From Phylloscopus collybita (lineage: Eukaryota > Chordata > Aves > Passeriformes > Phylloscopidae): a stretch of 64,000 nucleotides of DNA. A program made the position numbers and the translations under genes. The DNA lies in the NCBI GenBank assembly GCA_027886175.1, contig JAJNNQ010000024.1, forward strand, positions 124,001 through 188,000. The letters run 5' to 3'. The notes beneath the pieces were generated by a model. It worked only from the letters and a program-made list of their open reading frames with translations, ran no database searches and was not told the origin of the DNA. This document shows positions 33,676 through 44,299 of this stretch, piece after piece. Every line of letters starts with the position of its first letter. Position 1 is the first letter of the stretch.

Positions 33676-33775
33676 CTCTCTGGACTTGGAGAGCATTTTC
33701 ATTTCTCTCTCCAAATTTTTCCTCTCTCTGCAAATTTTTCTGCAGTAGCCTCGAGGTCTTTCTTCAGTAAAAGTC
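33676..33775 (-). pseudogene. SYCP1: SYCP1-like exon 8 of 9, frameshifted
   Basis: One frame reads GLLLKKDLEATAEKFAE. Homology then continues in another frame as RKNLEREMKMLSKSREV. SYCP1 has L-L-Y-E-N and K-I-A-E-E-L followed by a charged Q/E-rich helix. A small indel in GCAGAGAGAGGAAAAA separates the halves. The donor (GTCTGG) is poor. Confidence 0.5.
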
Positions 33776-34382
33776 CTCCCATTTGCCCATTTTAGAAAAT
33801 GAGTGAAACTCAGTTTAGAACATGCAATGCACAGACATGGGAAAATGCACACCCGATTTCACACTACCTTCACCTCAGTTGATGCAGTTTCTTGTTACAC
33901 TTGTAAATATAAAATCATAATGAAAATAAACCTCTCTTAAGAGTAGACTTCATGTAGCCTAGGCTTCTGTGACAGAAAATGGGCCTGTGTCACAGTACAG
34001 GAGGGTTCACAGAGGCCAGAGCCAATTACCTTCCTCTAAGTAAGAAAAAAACCGGGAAAACTATATCCAGAGGGAGTGGCATTTGAATGGGCATCAACCA
34101 AGAAGGAAATAACCAAAAACCTCGACAAGGAAAACCAAAACATGGGAGACAAGAAAAATCAAAAACACAGCAGACAGCAAAGATCAAAACACAGGAGACA
34201 AGAAAAACAGTGGCAATAAAGAAGTTCTTCAAAGACAACGCTGAAATTGCGTGCGAGAAAGTTTAGCAGAAATGTTCAGGCAGACTAGATGGTGTTTGTT
34301 TATGACATTTAAGATACTCACAAAGCAAGAAGAATTTCATATGAAGATCAAATGCCATGAGATGAATAAAATGAACATTTAC

Positions 34383-34429
34383 CAGAGTTTCCGACAGCTC
34401 TTCAAGTTGCATTCCTTTGTCACATTTTA
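34383..34429 (-). pseudogene. SYCP1: SYCP1-like exon 7 of 9
   Basis: The frame reads KCDKGMQLEELSETL with donor CTG|GTAAATG. SYCP1 has N-K-E-V-E-L-E-E-L-K-K-V-L. The phase fits exon 6, which ends in phase 1. Confidence 0.65.
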
Positions 34430-35229
34430 CTTTAGTCATCTCTTCTACAGCACGTGTAATGTAAAATTAATGGAACAGAAACGAAATAACTTTTCATATT
34501 TAGCAGGCAGGAGAAAGTATTTACCCTTTTTCAATACCCAGTTCTCAGAACTTGCTGGATTAACTTCAGAAGCTGTAAAGCTGATTCATGGCTTAATCTA
34601 AATGTAGACTTCAAAAAAATGATTAAGAAGGGCATTAGCAAATCTGTATCTGAGGAGAAACTAATTATTTATCCTCAATAAAATTTAGAGCCTATTATGT
34701 TTTCCCCAGTTATGGCTTCAAATAAACTATGGACTGTAAGACCAGAGTGTTCTCCAAGTATTGATGCATCTGCATTGCTCCAGCAAAAAAGTTGGAAGGT
34801 ATCACATGGAAATGCTGAAAAAGGAAACCAGCTTTTCTTTTTTTCTTTTTCTTTTCCTCTTTTTAAAAATAGGATATTTACTACAAAAAAAAGAATCTAA
34901 AAATAGAAAATGACATACATTTATAGAATTTAACAAAGACCAACGTACTAACTTCCAAATGTTTTCTACATGCACATTATTCAAAAATACGGTTGTTTGG
35001 TTTTTTTTGCAAGTACTCAACACCAAGGTCGTGTTTGGTGTGGAATTCTCACTTTGCCTCATTCTAGACAAACATTAGCAATTCACTTTTGAACACTTCT
35101 ATGTAGATGCCCTGAATGCAGACAAAGACATGCAATTACATTTCTCATCTGTCAGATGAGATCTAGGGCCAGCAGAAAATATTTTTATGACTGTCTAGCT
35201 CATTTTTTTTGCCTTTTTACAAGCCTTAC

Positions 35230-35297
35230 CCAGTTCAGCAGATTTATTTTGGAGCTCCAAGGTAAGCAGCTTGGACTCGTCTTCACATTTCTTTCAT
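35230..35297 (-). pseudogene. SYCP1: SYCP1-like exon 6 of 9, nonsense codon at its start
   Basis: Joined in phase to exon 5 the frame reads R-stop-K-K-C-E-D and continues ESKLLTLELQNKSAELG. SYCP1 has R-L-E-K-N-E-D-Q-L-K-I-L-T-M-E-L-Q-K-K-S. The TGA at 35,294-35,296 takes the leucine position. A cryptic acceptor a few bases inside could skip it but would change phase. Confidence 0.7.
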
Positions 35298-35723
35298 CTG
35301 AGAAAATGGTAATTTTAAAAGCCCAAATGTAAGTACAAAACACTGCATTTGAAACTTCAAGGACAAGAAGAGAGTCTTACCACAAGCACTTTCAAAACAC
35401 TGACCTTTCAACAAGCAGGTGATGTATCTGCCTGCAATACATAACAAATTTAACTTTTACAGTTTCGGAACACTAGGCATAAAAGTAAACAAATACATAC
35501 TTACAGAAATATGTATTTCTTAAAGGTAGAACAATGGAAGTTGGAGGGGGAAAAACTTACTTTTTACAGACCAGTAGCAACCATCACAAGTTAAAGAATA
35601 ACCTACATTAAATTCTCTGCATTTAGACCACTCCAAATTTCAGCTTCACTTCTAATTGTTCCTGATTTTGTCATAGACTGCAACCTGTAAGATGGCTCTT
35701 CGAATTCAAACTCTTTAATTTAC

Positions 35724-35910
35724 CTATTGTGCTCATTTTGCAGCAAGCTTTTCAAATTGGCAGTAGAAGACTCCAACTCCTCTGACAGGGCTGCAAGAGC
35801 AAAGCCTTCATTTTTTTACCTCCTTCCTCCCGTGCTTCCTTTTCTCCAGTGACCCGAGTTAATGTTTTCACTGTAGCCTGGAATTCGGTTTCTAAGTTCT
35901 TTTGAGTAAC
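35724..35910 (-). pseudogene. SYCP1: SYCP1-like exon 5 of 9, frameshifted
   Basis: The first part reads VTQKNLETEFQATVKTLTRV, then TGEKEAREE. SYCP1 has T-Q-K-A-L-E and K-T-I-C-Q-L-T-E-E-K-E. After a run of seven T on the plus strand (35,811-35,817) the frame changes, and homology resumes in another frame as ALSEELESSTANLKSLLQNE. A one-base indel in the homopolymer explains this. Alternatively it is a sequencing error, since homopolymers are error-prone. Confidence 0.75.
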
Positions 35911-36047
35911 CTTCCAAACATGGTATCGTTTCTAAACGTGTTTTTGACACTCACAGCAGCAGCTGTTTCATATCTAAAGTATCCATAATTACTTATGCAA
36001 ATGCTCATCTAGTCTATTTATACTGGAAAACTGTAAGCAAGGTGTAC

Positions 36048-36142
36048 CTCTGCCTTCCGCAGTGAAATTTTAGCCTCTTCCAGCTCTGCCCGCAGATGTT
36101 CTTGACTGCCCTGGGATTCCTTCAACATTTCTTCTTCATGTA
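36048..36142 (-). pseudogene. SYCP1: SYCP1-like exon 4 of 9
   Basis: The frame reads HEEEMLKESQGSQEHLRAEL, then EEAKISLRKAE and the donor GTACAC. It aligns closely with the SYCP1 stretch S-E-N-L-K-Q-S-I-E-K-Q-H-H-L-T-K-E-L-E-D followed by I-K-V-S-L. It joins in phase 0 to exon 5. Confidence 0.75.
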
Positions 36143-36460
36143 CTTCAGTAAAAAAGATGTATGTTTACATTTTTAAAAATAGGATGTTTACTACAAAAAA
36201 GCTGCTAAAAATGGAAAATTACATCCATTGATAGAATTTAACAAAGACCAATGGTACTGACAGCATATACTAGAAATACTTGGAATACAGATGGTTTAAA
36301 AACATTGAAAATCAAGTTCAGTTTCTGTTCCAAACAAAAAGGTGGCCTTCAAGGCCCCAAAATTCTGCTGCCAACCAGCAACAGAATAAAACTTATCATG
36401 ACCTCGTTTCCTGTGCTTCTATAAACAATTGCATTTAAACACAGCAGGCAGAACTCTTAC

Positions 36461-36552
36461 ATTTTGTTTCTATTCAATCAGCAATCTTATTTTGTGATGT
36501 CTGCAGCTGAGCCATGATGTCTTTTATTACACCATCTTCTGGAGTGTAGGAG
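36461..36552 (-). pseudogene. SYCP1: SYCP1-like exon 3 of 9, nonsense codon
   Basis: The frame reads PEDGVIKDIMAQLQTSQNKI then A-D-stop-I-E-T-K, with TGA at 36,474-36,476. SYCP1 has K-D-L-T-F-L-L-E-E-S and K-V-N-Q-L-E-E here, so the stop takes the place of a leucine. Acceptor (GGTTTCAG) and donor (AAAAT|GTAAGAG) look intact. Confidence 0.65.
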
Positions 36553-36945
36553 CTGAAACCTAGCAGAATTAAAGAAATATCCTAATAAGAGCTGAAATCT
36601 AGCCAAATTACAGAAATGTCACGATGAAGTCTGGAAAAGGGGCAGATCCTCATCTTGTACCCCAGGTACGAGAAGCAGACATACTGATGGCTGTTGTTGT
36701 TGTTGATCTTAGCCAAATAGTGATCAAGACACATGAAATAATTTTTCCAGTTCAAAAGCAAACCATGAATTCCAGTAGACTAAAGGTACTGAAGCATCAC
36801 TGAACTTAGCAGAATCTGACTGAAATGCAGCTTCAGCTATTATTTTGGGGGTTTTTTATTAATAACCAGAAACACTTCTTGGCTCTTGCACTGCCCCTTT
36901 AGTCACAAATAAAGCTGTTCTATCAGATGGTGAAACTGAGCAAAC

Positions 36946-37019
36946 CTGCTTCTCCTTCCGAGTGACTTCCAGTCTGCGTTCCTTTTCACACCTGTCCACC
37001 ACTTCTGCTGCTTCTGTCA
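36946..37019 (-). pseudogene. SYCP1: SYCP1-like exon 2 of 9
   Basis: The frame reads TEAAEVVDRCEKERRLEVTR, then KEKQ and a donor GTTTGC. SYCP1 has E-K-I-Q-H-L-E-Q-E-Y-K-K-E-I and K-E-K-Q at this point. The GTTTGC donor is weak. Confidence 0.55.
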
Positions 37020-37984
37020 CTTTCAAGACACAGTAAAATCCACAGTTAACATTCTATCTGAAACACGCTCCAAGTTCAATACAACTGCCAGTTTAAGATT
37101 GCTTGTAATTGTAGAGCTTTACAGTTTGTTTCCAAGAGTAATTGTTGTGGGAATGTTTGATTTTATAATCAAAATACCTTTTTTTTTTTGCCAGCTTTCC
37201 ACAGAATTAGTCCATTACTCCATGTTTGTTACCAGAAACTAACAGAAAAAGCATGTGAAAATGAAACAGGAACACAGTAGCCTGTATGTATAGAGAAAGC
37301 ATTTAGCTAAAGTTTCTGCAGCTATACAGTGCATTATTATTGCAATAATCATGGTTTAAATAAACTAATTGCATGAAATAAGTATTGATCTCTTGACAGC
37401 ACTTCACAGACAACTTCGACTTTGAGTGACTGTTTGAAAAACAAGGTTCCAAATTTGGCCCAGAGGAACAGCAACAGGAGGGGCCAGGCAGTGAATACAG
37501 GCAGGGTACTAAATGAATAAAAATGAATAAAAATGAATAAAAGAGAGTCCCAGTATCTCAGTGTGGCCTGCTCACCATTCCTGCACTCCACATCTGTCTG
37601 CCCTGGCACTGCACGTGTAACTGAAGTTATTATGAAGTACAAAACTGTTGAGCCAGGAGCACGAACACAACAAACAGAATTCTCACATTTGAAACTCATT
37701 TCCAGTCTGTCGTTCTCTGCTCTTCAAAAAAAGCTCTTCAAACGCCACTGTCATTCTCCAAAACCAAAATTTCAGATTTGAAGCTCAGTACTGGAAACCC
37801 TGGAGGTTCTCCAGGGGCTGCTGCCAACCTCAGCCATTCAGAGGAATCACCAAGTAGGTGAAACAGAGTCCAGAAAGATGTTCTGGCATGGACACAAACA
37901 GCATCTCAACATCAACGTGGAACTCAGCTCAGCACATCCACACAACTCACACTCCGTTGATCAAGCTAGGTCACTCACTTCTAC

Positions 37985-38037
37985 CTTGCTGTGAAGTTCC
38001 TCATACAATTGCCTCATTTCTTCTTTTTCCTCTTCAT
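37985..38037 (-). pseudogene. SYCP1: SYCP1-like exon 1 of 9
   Basis: The frame reads EEEKEEMRQLYEELHSK, then the donor AAG|GTAGAAG. It corresponds to the SYCP1 segment with E-R-E-E-T-R-Q-V-Y and the following D-L. No lesion is seen in this short exon. No exon upstream of it (further right) could be identified. Confidence 0.65.
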
Positions 38038-38049
38038 CTATCAAAGCAA

Positions 38050-39310
38050 GAATGCACAAGAAATTTTTTCCTTTGGAAAAAGAATGCCAGGTGTCCAAGT
38101 CATTGTGCTTAACCAGCATAATGAATTAAAACAGGAATTATCAGCTCCTTTCCGTGTTAAATTATTCATTACGGAGCATGGTGCCAAAAGATAAAGAACT
38201 TAGGGAAAACGTGTATTTCATTGAAACATTAAGCAAGCTCAGCTTTTCAATGTCCTTCCCAATATAATTTTTTCTGTGGAAAGTGTCATTCTGGATCAAT
38301 TTCTGCAACCATATCAATTATTATGGCATTAGTGTTGTTGAATATTACTGTATCAAACTGTTAGCATTTGATAAACTGTACTGTAGGGTTCAGCAGTGAA
38401 TTTCTTCCTATCAGCAGATACCAATGACCACAGAACTGTCATTATAATGTTGCAACAACACTCCGTGTCCATGTTTTCCTTCTTTCCTTTCATTTTTGTA
38501 ATTGATACTATTTTTCCCTAAGAAATCAATTAAGAGAACAACTACCAGAAAAGAACAGTACATTGATACACAGGTGTTTCTAAATTAGGCTAAAAAGAAA
38601 CAGACACTTCTGAAGTCTCCAGGACCGAGTTAGTAAAATTTTAATGACTATAATAACAACTCTAAATTGCACATAAAGTAAAATTCCCCAAGCAAGGACA
38701 TGTTTGAAAACCTCATGAATTTAAAACTTCCTTGGCTTGTTCAGTTTCGTGAGAAGACTTCCAGTTCCTCATTATTCCTTGGGGTATAAAAAAAGACCTT
38801 TTTTCCCCACAAACGTGTGCCTGCTGCAGACAGGAAATGACAGCTCTGGAAATTTGCTAAAGAGTGCTGGGAATTTAGAGGAGACTCTACTGCCTAGAAA
38901 CAGGCGTGGAGTGCCACTCGGTCTGGCTTCATATATTCACAGTATCTGGGTGGGACAGAGAACCTTCCCTGGCCTCACCAGGCTTCGCTTCGAATTTTGT
39001 GAGCCACTGAAAATTCACTGCTGATTTTAAGGGCTACATCCAGTCCATCTCAGCTGGAGAAATTTATATTCTCTCTCTATGAACAAAACAAATTCCAACC
39101 CTCTCCCCTCTGCAAAACTTTCAAACTGCCCACTAACAGAGACTCTTTCTAAGGAAACCTCCACTTACCTTTCTGACACAAGCCCCATTTTCCAGCAATA
39201 CCTCCAAGTCTCTTTTTTTTCTTCTTTAACACGCTACAACCTAAATTTAAAATGAATAAAATGTTAATTATTTTTTTTAATATTTTGGTTTTCTTGCTAG
39301 ATATTACATA
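38050..39310. other. AT-rich stretch, no confirmed exon
   Basis: A minus-strand frame DLEVLLENGACVRK followed by a good donor (AAG|GTAAGTG, about 39,162-39,175) looks like an exon, but I cannot assign it. Nothing else is supported. Confidence 0.3.
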
Positions 39311-39359
39311 TTTTTAATGATAAAAACTTCAAACTTGACACTTTTTACTATCATTATTA

Positions 39360-39840
39360 AAAGAAAAAATGATCCCAGAAGCCCCAAACCCCCCAAACTG
39401 CCCCAAACCATCGCAGAAACCCCAAAACCATCCCCAAAACCCACCCCAACAATCCCCAAAACCCGCCCCCCGGAACCCCCAAACCCCCGAACCATCCCCA
39501 AGCCCCCCCAAACATCCCCCCAAACTGCCCCCAAAACCCAGCAAGCCCCAAAACCCCATCGAACCCCCCCAAATCCCCCCAAAGTTCCCCAAATCCGATA
39601 AAGCCCCCCAAATCCCCCCGAACCCCCCCAGCCCCTCCCCGCCGTACCCGCACGCTGCATTTCCGGCCCCGCAGCGCCGTCACCGTCACCGTCAGCAGCA
39701 CCGCGGAGCGGCACCCCCGGGACCCCTCGGGACCCCCCAAAAACCGCCGGAGACCCCAAACCGCCCCCCCTCCCCACCCTGGAAACCCCAAAACTCCCCC
39801 GGAGACGCCAAAAAACCCCCGAGCCCACCCGGAAGCAGAA
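39360..39840. repeat. C-rich CCCCAAAACCCC-type low-complexity tract
   Basis: About 480 bp of irregular CCCCAAA/CCCCCAAAT units (GGGGTTT on the minus strand) lie here. The G-rich strand is quadruplex prone. The open frames through it are low-complexity Pro/Asn/Lys or Gly/Trp/Phe strings, not genes. Confidence 0.8.
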
Positions 39841-39914
39841 AATTGCTCCCAACCGGCGCCGTGGTCAGGGTAGCGCGCAGGCAGCCGGTTAGATGCACCC
39901 AGGGTTCTTGGGTT

Positions 39915-40905
39915 TTTTTCTTTTCCCGCCCTTTTTACCGCCATCTTGGGAAGGTCAAGAACGTCGCGCCGAGCAACCATGCTGGGAAGGGCGTCACGTG
40001 ACTTCCGCCCTCACTCGCCGCCATCTTTGTTGTGGCTGAAGCCGCTTCCGATTTAGCCGCCATCTTTTTTGTGGCATTATTAAGGCCCCCCCCGGCTGAA
40101 AACAGAGACGCCTGACTCAATCGACTGCCTGAACCTGGCCGCGGCATAGCTGAGCCCACAGACCCTGCCCACACACCTGCAAACACCATGGAGAATTTAA
40201 TCTGGGAGGCGCTGTAGTCGGGTCTTTGCACAGGCAGTCAGTAAGACGCTTTCAACGGGTCTTTGAAATTTCCCGCCCTTTTTTCCGCCATATTGGGAAG
40301 GTCAAGCACATCGGGCTGGGTAGCCATCTTGAGAGGGCCGTCACATGACTTCCGCCCTCACTTGCCGCCATCTTGGTTGTGGGTGAAGCCATTTCCGGTT
40401 TTGCCGCCATCTTTTTTTGTGGCACTCTTAAGGCCCCCTCCGGCTGAAAACAGAGACGCCTGACTCAATCGACTGCTTGAACCAGGCCGCGGCATAGCTG
40501 AGCCCACCGACCCTGCCCACACACCTTGGAACGCCACGGAGAATTTAATCTGGGAGGCGCTGTGGTCGGGGTTTCGCACAGGCAGTCAGTTAGATGCCTT
40601 CGGGGGGGTCTTTGTTTTTTCCCGCCCTTTTTGCCACTGCCCGCCATATCGGTTGAGGCTGAAGCCACTTCCGGTCAATCCGCCATCTTTTTTTATGGCA
40701 CCCTTATGGTCCCCCCGGCTCCAGACAGAAGTGCCTGACTAAATCCACTGTCGGAACCCCTCGGGGGCACCGCTGAGCCTCCAGCTCGTGCTCGCGCGCC
40801 TGGAAACCCCCCAGAAAAATCACTCTCGGCCGGCGCTGTGGTCGGGTTTTTGCGCAGGCAGCTGGCTAGATGCCACCAGGGTCCTTGCTTTTTCCCGCCC
40901 TTTTT
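39915..40905. repeat. ~348-bp tandem array with YY1-like and ETS-like motifs
   Basis: CCCGCCCTTT anchors occur at 39,925, 40,272, 40,621 and 40,894, giving two units of about 348 bp and one shortened unit of 273 bp. Units share CCGCCATCTT (YY1-like, at least eight occurrences including CCGCCATATT), ACTTCCG (ETS-like), GACGCCTGACTCAATCGACT and GAGAATTTAATCTGGGAGGCG. The first unit has a perfect GTCACGTGAC E-box palindrome; the second has GTCACATGAC. The density of promoter motifs suggests a multiplied promoter or a satellite derived from one. Confidence 0.85.
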
Positions 40906-40959
40906 GCCGCCTAGTTTGGAATTTTGGGCCGTAGCAGCGCCCACAAGCTCACAGTCCGG

Positions 40960-41240
40960 GGCTGCCGCGCGCATAGGGGTGGGCTGAGGGGGAGCGCTGC
41001 AGTACCGCGCTCTGTACACACGGTGGCAGCACCGCGCCAGAGCTCAGCCAGGGGCTGTCACACGCCTTGGGGACGGGCACGGGGGAGCGCTGCAGTACCG
41101 CGCTCTGTCCACACGGTGGCAGCACGGGCCCAGAGCTCAGCCAGGGGCTGTCACACGCCTTGGGGACGGGCACGGGGGGGCGCTGCAGTACCGCGCTCTG
41201 AACACACGGTGGCAGCACCGCGCCAGAGCTCAGCCCTGGG
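40960..41240. repeat. 93-bp tandem repeat, 3 copies
   Basis: CGGTGGCAGCAC recurs at 41,021, 41,114 and 41,208 (93-94 bp). Shared text includes GCTGCAGTACCGCGCTCTG and CAGAGCTCAGCCAGGGGCTG. GC-rich, with no recognised function. Confidence 0.9.
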
Positions 41241-41379
41241 TCGGGGACAGGCAGAGAGCGGAGGCCAAAAAGGCGTCCAAACATCCCCTTCCAAACATTC
41301 TCTGAATTAAATGCCACAACAGTCTCCCAACCACAACTACGAGACCTCTGTCACCAATGAAATTCAAACCAAAAAAAGT

Positions 41380-42590
41380 CTTTATTTTAGGTTATATTTC
41401 CAAATTTTTAATCTTTTTTTATTTTTATATTGCTATTTATCATTACAATTTATCTTTTATATTCCCATCTATATTATATCTCATATATTATATGCAACAT
41501 GTAATATGATATATTGTCTTTATATAATTGATAATATTTTTTCGGTTTAGATTTCTATTTTTAGAATTCATATTGTTCCATTTCTGTATTTTGTTAAATT
41601 TGTGTTTATGTTTTAACTGGTATTTTAAATGATATGAATTCATTAACCTAACACAGCCGAAGGACAATTAATTACAATTAAACTAGCCTGGTTTTCCAAG
41701 GGTAAAGATTTCATTTTTATTAAAATGATATTGGCATATTTTCTCTTTATGTGTTTTTTCGGGGCGGGGGGGCTGTTTTTCGGGGGGTTTGTTTTGTGGT
41801 GTTTTTGTTTGCTTTGGTTTGGATTTCTCTGTTAGTAAACAATGAGGTTGGGAGAGTTACAACATAAAATGCCGCCCTGGTTTTACGGCTGTCTCTGAAA
41901 TCCACCTCGACACCAAGCTACTGCTGGTGATGCTGGACGTGGGCAGGATGAGCCCTGCTGTTGGGGGTTCCAAAGAAAAACACGGCACCGCCCGCGTTCA
42001 GGTTTTTTAATGGAGCAGAAAAGGCAGAGGTTTTGCTGCCTGCACTCTCAACCCGATCCCGACGTCCCGTGGCCATGGGTGTCGTTCTTCAGCTCCTTTC
42101 CTGCCCACAGCCAAACTTCCAGACACTCAGGGCAAGAAAGAGTAATGGGGAAAAAAAAGAAAGGAACAAAGAAAACATGAAAAAATAAAATAAAATAGAA
42201 ATAAAAATTTAAAAATAAAATAAATTTGAAAGTAATAAAAATATAGTAAAAAATACAAAAAGAAAAATAAATAAAATAAAAAATTAAAAAAACAAAACTA
42301 AAACAAAGCAAGTAAAAAATAATATATAAAATTTAAAAATTAAAGGTATTAAAAATAAAATTAAAAAAGGAATTTAAAAAAATAAAAACTAAAATAAAAA
42401 TAAAATTAGAGGGAATAAAATATAAAAACATTTTAAAAATACAGAATAAGAAAGAAAATAACATGAAGAAATAAAACACAATAAAATCTAAATGTAGCAT
42501 TAAAAACCCCAAAATCAAAAAAGCAATAAATTAAAAATAAAATAAACAATACATAGAATAAAAGACAAAATTAAATAAATGCAGCTCTCC
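41380..42590. repeat. AT-rich low-complexity DNA, including an (AAAAT)n-like block
   Basis: 41,380-41,640 is T-rich with TATATTATAT runs. 42,135-42,580 is an A-rich block of AAAATAAAAT-type repeats on the plus strand. A G-rich interruption (GGGGCGGGGGGGC) lies near 41,760. There is no gene signal. Confidence 0.8.
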
Positions 42591-43428
42591 CCTCATGCCA
42601 TTGCCTAACACAGCTCCTGGATTCTGCAGGGGTAGGGAAAACAAACCCTGTGCTTCCCAGCAAGTAAAGCTTTCTAGGCAATCCCCAGTTTTGCTTGGAA
42701 ACAAATTCTGTTTGAGTGGAAAGCTCACTTTGGATGAACATCCAGATGTGCCAAGCCAGGAAAGACCCACCCCATTGTGTCCAAGGAACAGCAATTAGGC
42801 TGTTTTAGGATTTAAGTTTTTATGGGATTTTAATGGGCTAGTTAAAAATGCAGTACATATAACTTTACAGAGAGATGAATTATGGCAAATAAACACTTTT
42901 AGCAAGTCGGCTGGTGCTGAACAATTGGGGTTTACCAACAGGAATTTGGTAAATCTTCTTGGTAATGTGCCCTACGATGCAGCAAAACCCCAACTAGGAT
43001 GGAAAACTGGCATTTGCAATAAATACTCCCTTACTAAAATCAAAAAGAGGAAAAACATCAAAGGAAAGGAAGGAAAAATATCTAAATCTCATCCTGCTTG
43101 AAGACAAGCTCAGGCATTTCTAACACTGAAAACTTTTGAAACAGTTAGCAATTTCATGGTGGAAGTTCATGGAATGCTGACATAAAATCTTCTTCCTCTG
43201 CTCTGATTTTAAAGGGAAGTGAGAACTAAACACCTCAAGTTACTCCTATCCAACAATTATCTGTGTTCTGTGGGAGTAACATTGCAAAGAAACTCCAGGC
43301 GTACTTGTATCTGACATCTGAAGCTCTTAGCAGAGCTGGGAAGTTGCAATAGAACAAAAGAGCCACCACAATTGCTGGAATAACAAAATTCAACTTGGCA
43401 AACGTCAGGAACTTTATTTACAAATCCA
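42591..43428. other. Anonymous stretch
   Basis: No recognised exon, RNA gene or repeat family. Confidence 0.35.
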
Positions 43429-43429
43429 T

Positions 43430-43456
43430 GGAGGAGGAGGAGGAGGAGGAGGAGGA
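43430..43456. repeat. (GGA)n microsatellite
   Basis: About nine perfect GGA/GAG copies. Confidence 0.95.
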
Positions 43457-43909
43457 TGACACCAGGAACACACTCCAGCTGAAAGCAACGATTTATTTGG
43501 AAAAGGCGGGAAATCCAACTGACAGCCTCTGGTCACGGCCAAGCAATTCCCCAGGAGTCGGAGACAAAAGTGGGAACCTTGGACTGGGACGAGGCCTTCC
43601 ACTGGCCTGGCTTCCTTGGCTCTCTCCTTCTTTGCCAACTAGCTGAAGAGGAAAAAAAACCAGGAATACAGTTCCAAACCTGGGCAGGACGTCCTTGGCT
43701 CAGGCAGACTGAAGCGCAACTCCCAGGGAGCGAGGCCAGGCTGTGCGCCGGGGAGCTCCGGGAATCTGGGATTGCCCGTGGCATTCAAGGGCTGGAAAAG
43801 CACAGCCAGCTGCGGCTTTAGTGCCGGGACACAGCAAGGCCCGGCCCCAGGGGCAGCAGTTGGAGCTGGGCCTGCAGGAGAACGCCCCAAACCCAGCTTA
43901 AACCTCCAG

Positions 43910-44145
43910 CAGGGCACCCGGCACGCTCCAGGATGAACTCAGGTGGGAGAAGCCCCCCGGAGGCTCCACGTTCCTCGCCGCTGGCAGCTTTGCCAGGGCC
44001 TCCCTCAAAATTCCTACCTCACCGTGCAGCTCCCAGAAAACAGGAGAGCCCGTGGAAACCATCCAGAAATGCACGGATCTCCAGTTCTTAAGAGCCAAAG
44101 CGGCAGCAAAAGGTGTCCCAACTGTCCTGCCAAGCAGCAGGTCTG
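43910..44145 (-). other. Two exon-like segments at a possible gene 3' end, unrecognised
   Basis: On the minus strand an acceptor (CGTCTCCTCAG) leads into DLLLGRTVGTPFAAALALKN, then FWELHG and a donor (GCACG|GTGAGG). A following segment reads EALAKLPAARNVEPPGGFSH and onward to PGALLEV and a stop at about 43,900. It has the shape of a penultimate and a last exon. I do not recognise the protein. It could belong to the URB1-like gene to the right or be chance. Confidence 0.3.
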
Positions 44146-44299
44146 AGGAGACGCAGGGCTCTGTTCCACAGGGGACACAAGTGCCCCTCAGCCAGCCAAG
44201 ATTCTCCCGGGCTCTTCCCTCTGCTCCCTGCCGACACGAGCAGCAGGTTTTCCCTGGGGTTCCCCTTCCCATCAAGGCAATGACTTCTGTGCTCCTCTG

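Larger units (their letters stand above)
33025..38037 (-). pseudogene. SYCP1: SYCP1 fragment, nine collinear exons, disrupted
   Basis: Nine minus-strand exons, each with splice sites, match consecutive parts of the SYCP1 coiled coil in the correct order from 38.0 to 33.0 kb. SYCP1 is the transverse filament of the synaptonemal complex and acts in meiotic prophase. Introns are kept, so this is a genomic fragment, not a retrocopy. The N-terminal exons and everything after the exon at 33,025 are missing. At least four lesions are visible: TGA at 36,474, a frameshift in a T run at 35,811-35,817, TGA at 35,294, and a frameshift in the exon at 33,676. This fits a pseudogene. The exons are listed separately. 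Confidence 0.85.

Noticed and set aside
33025..38037. Functional SYCP1 gene
   Set aside because: Two stops and two frameshifts in nine exons, and both ends are missing. Only if all lesions were base-calling errors could it be intact, and two are not in homopolymers.
39317..40001. Pro-rich coding exon around 39.3-40.0 kb
   Set aside because: The frame follows CCCCAAA low-complexity DNA into a promoter-like repeat, with no splice sites or conserved motif.
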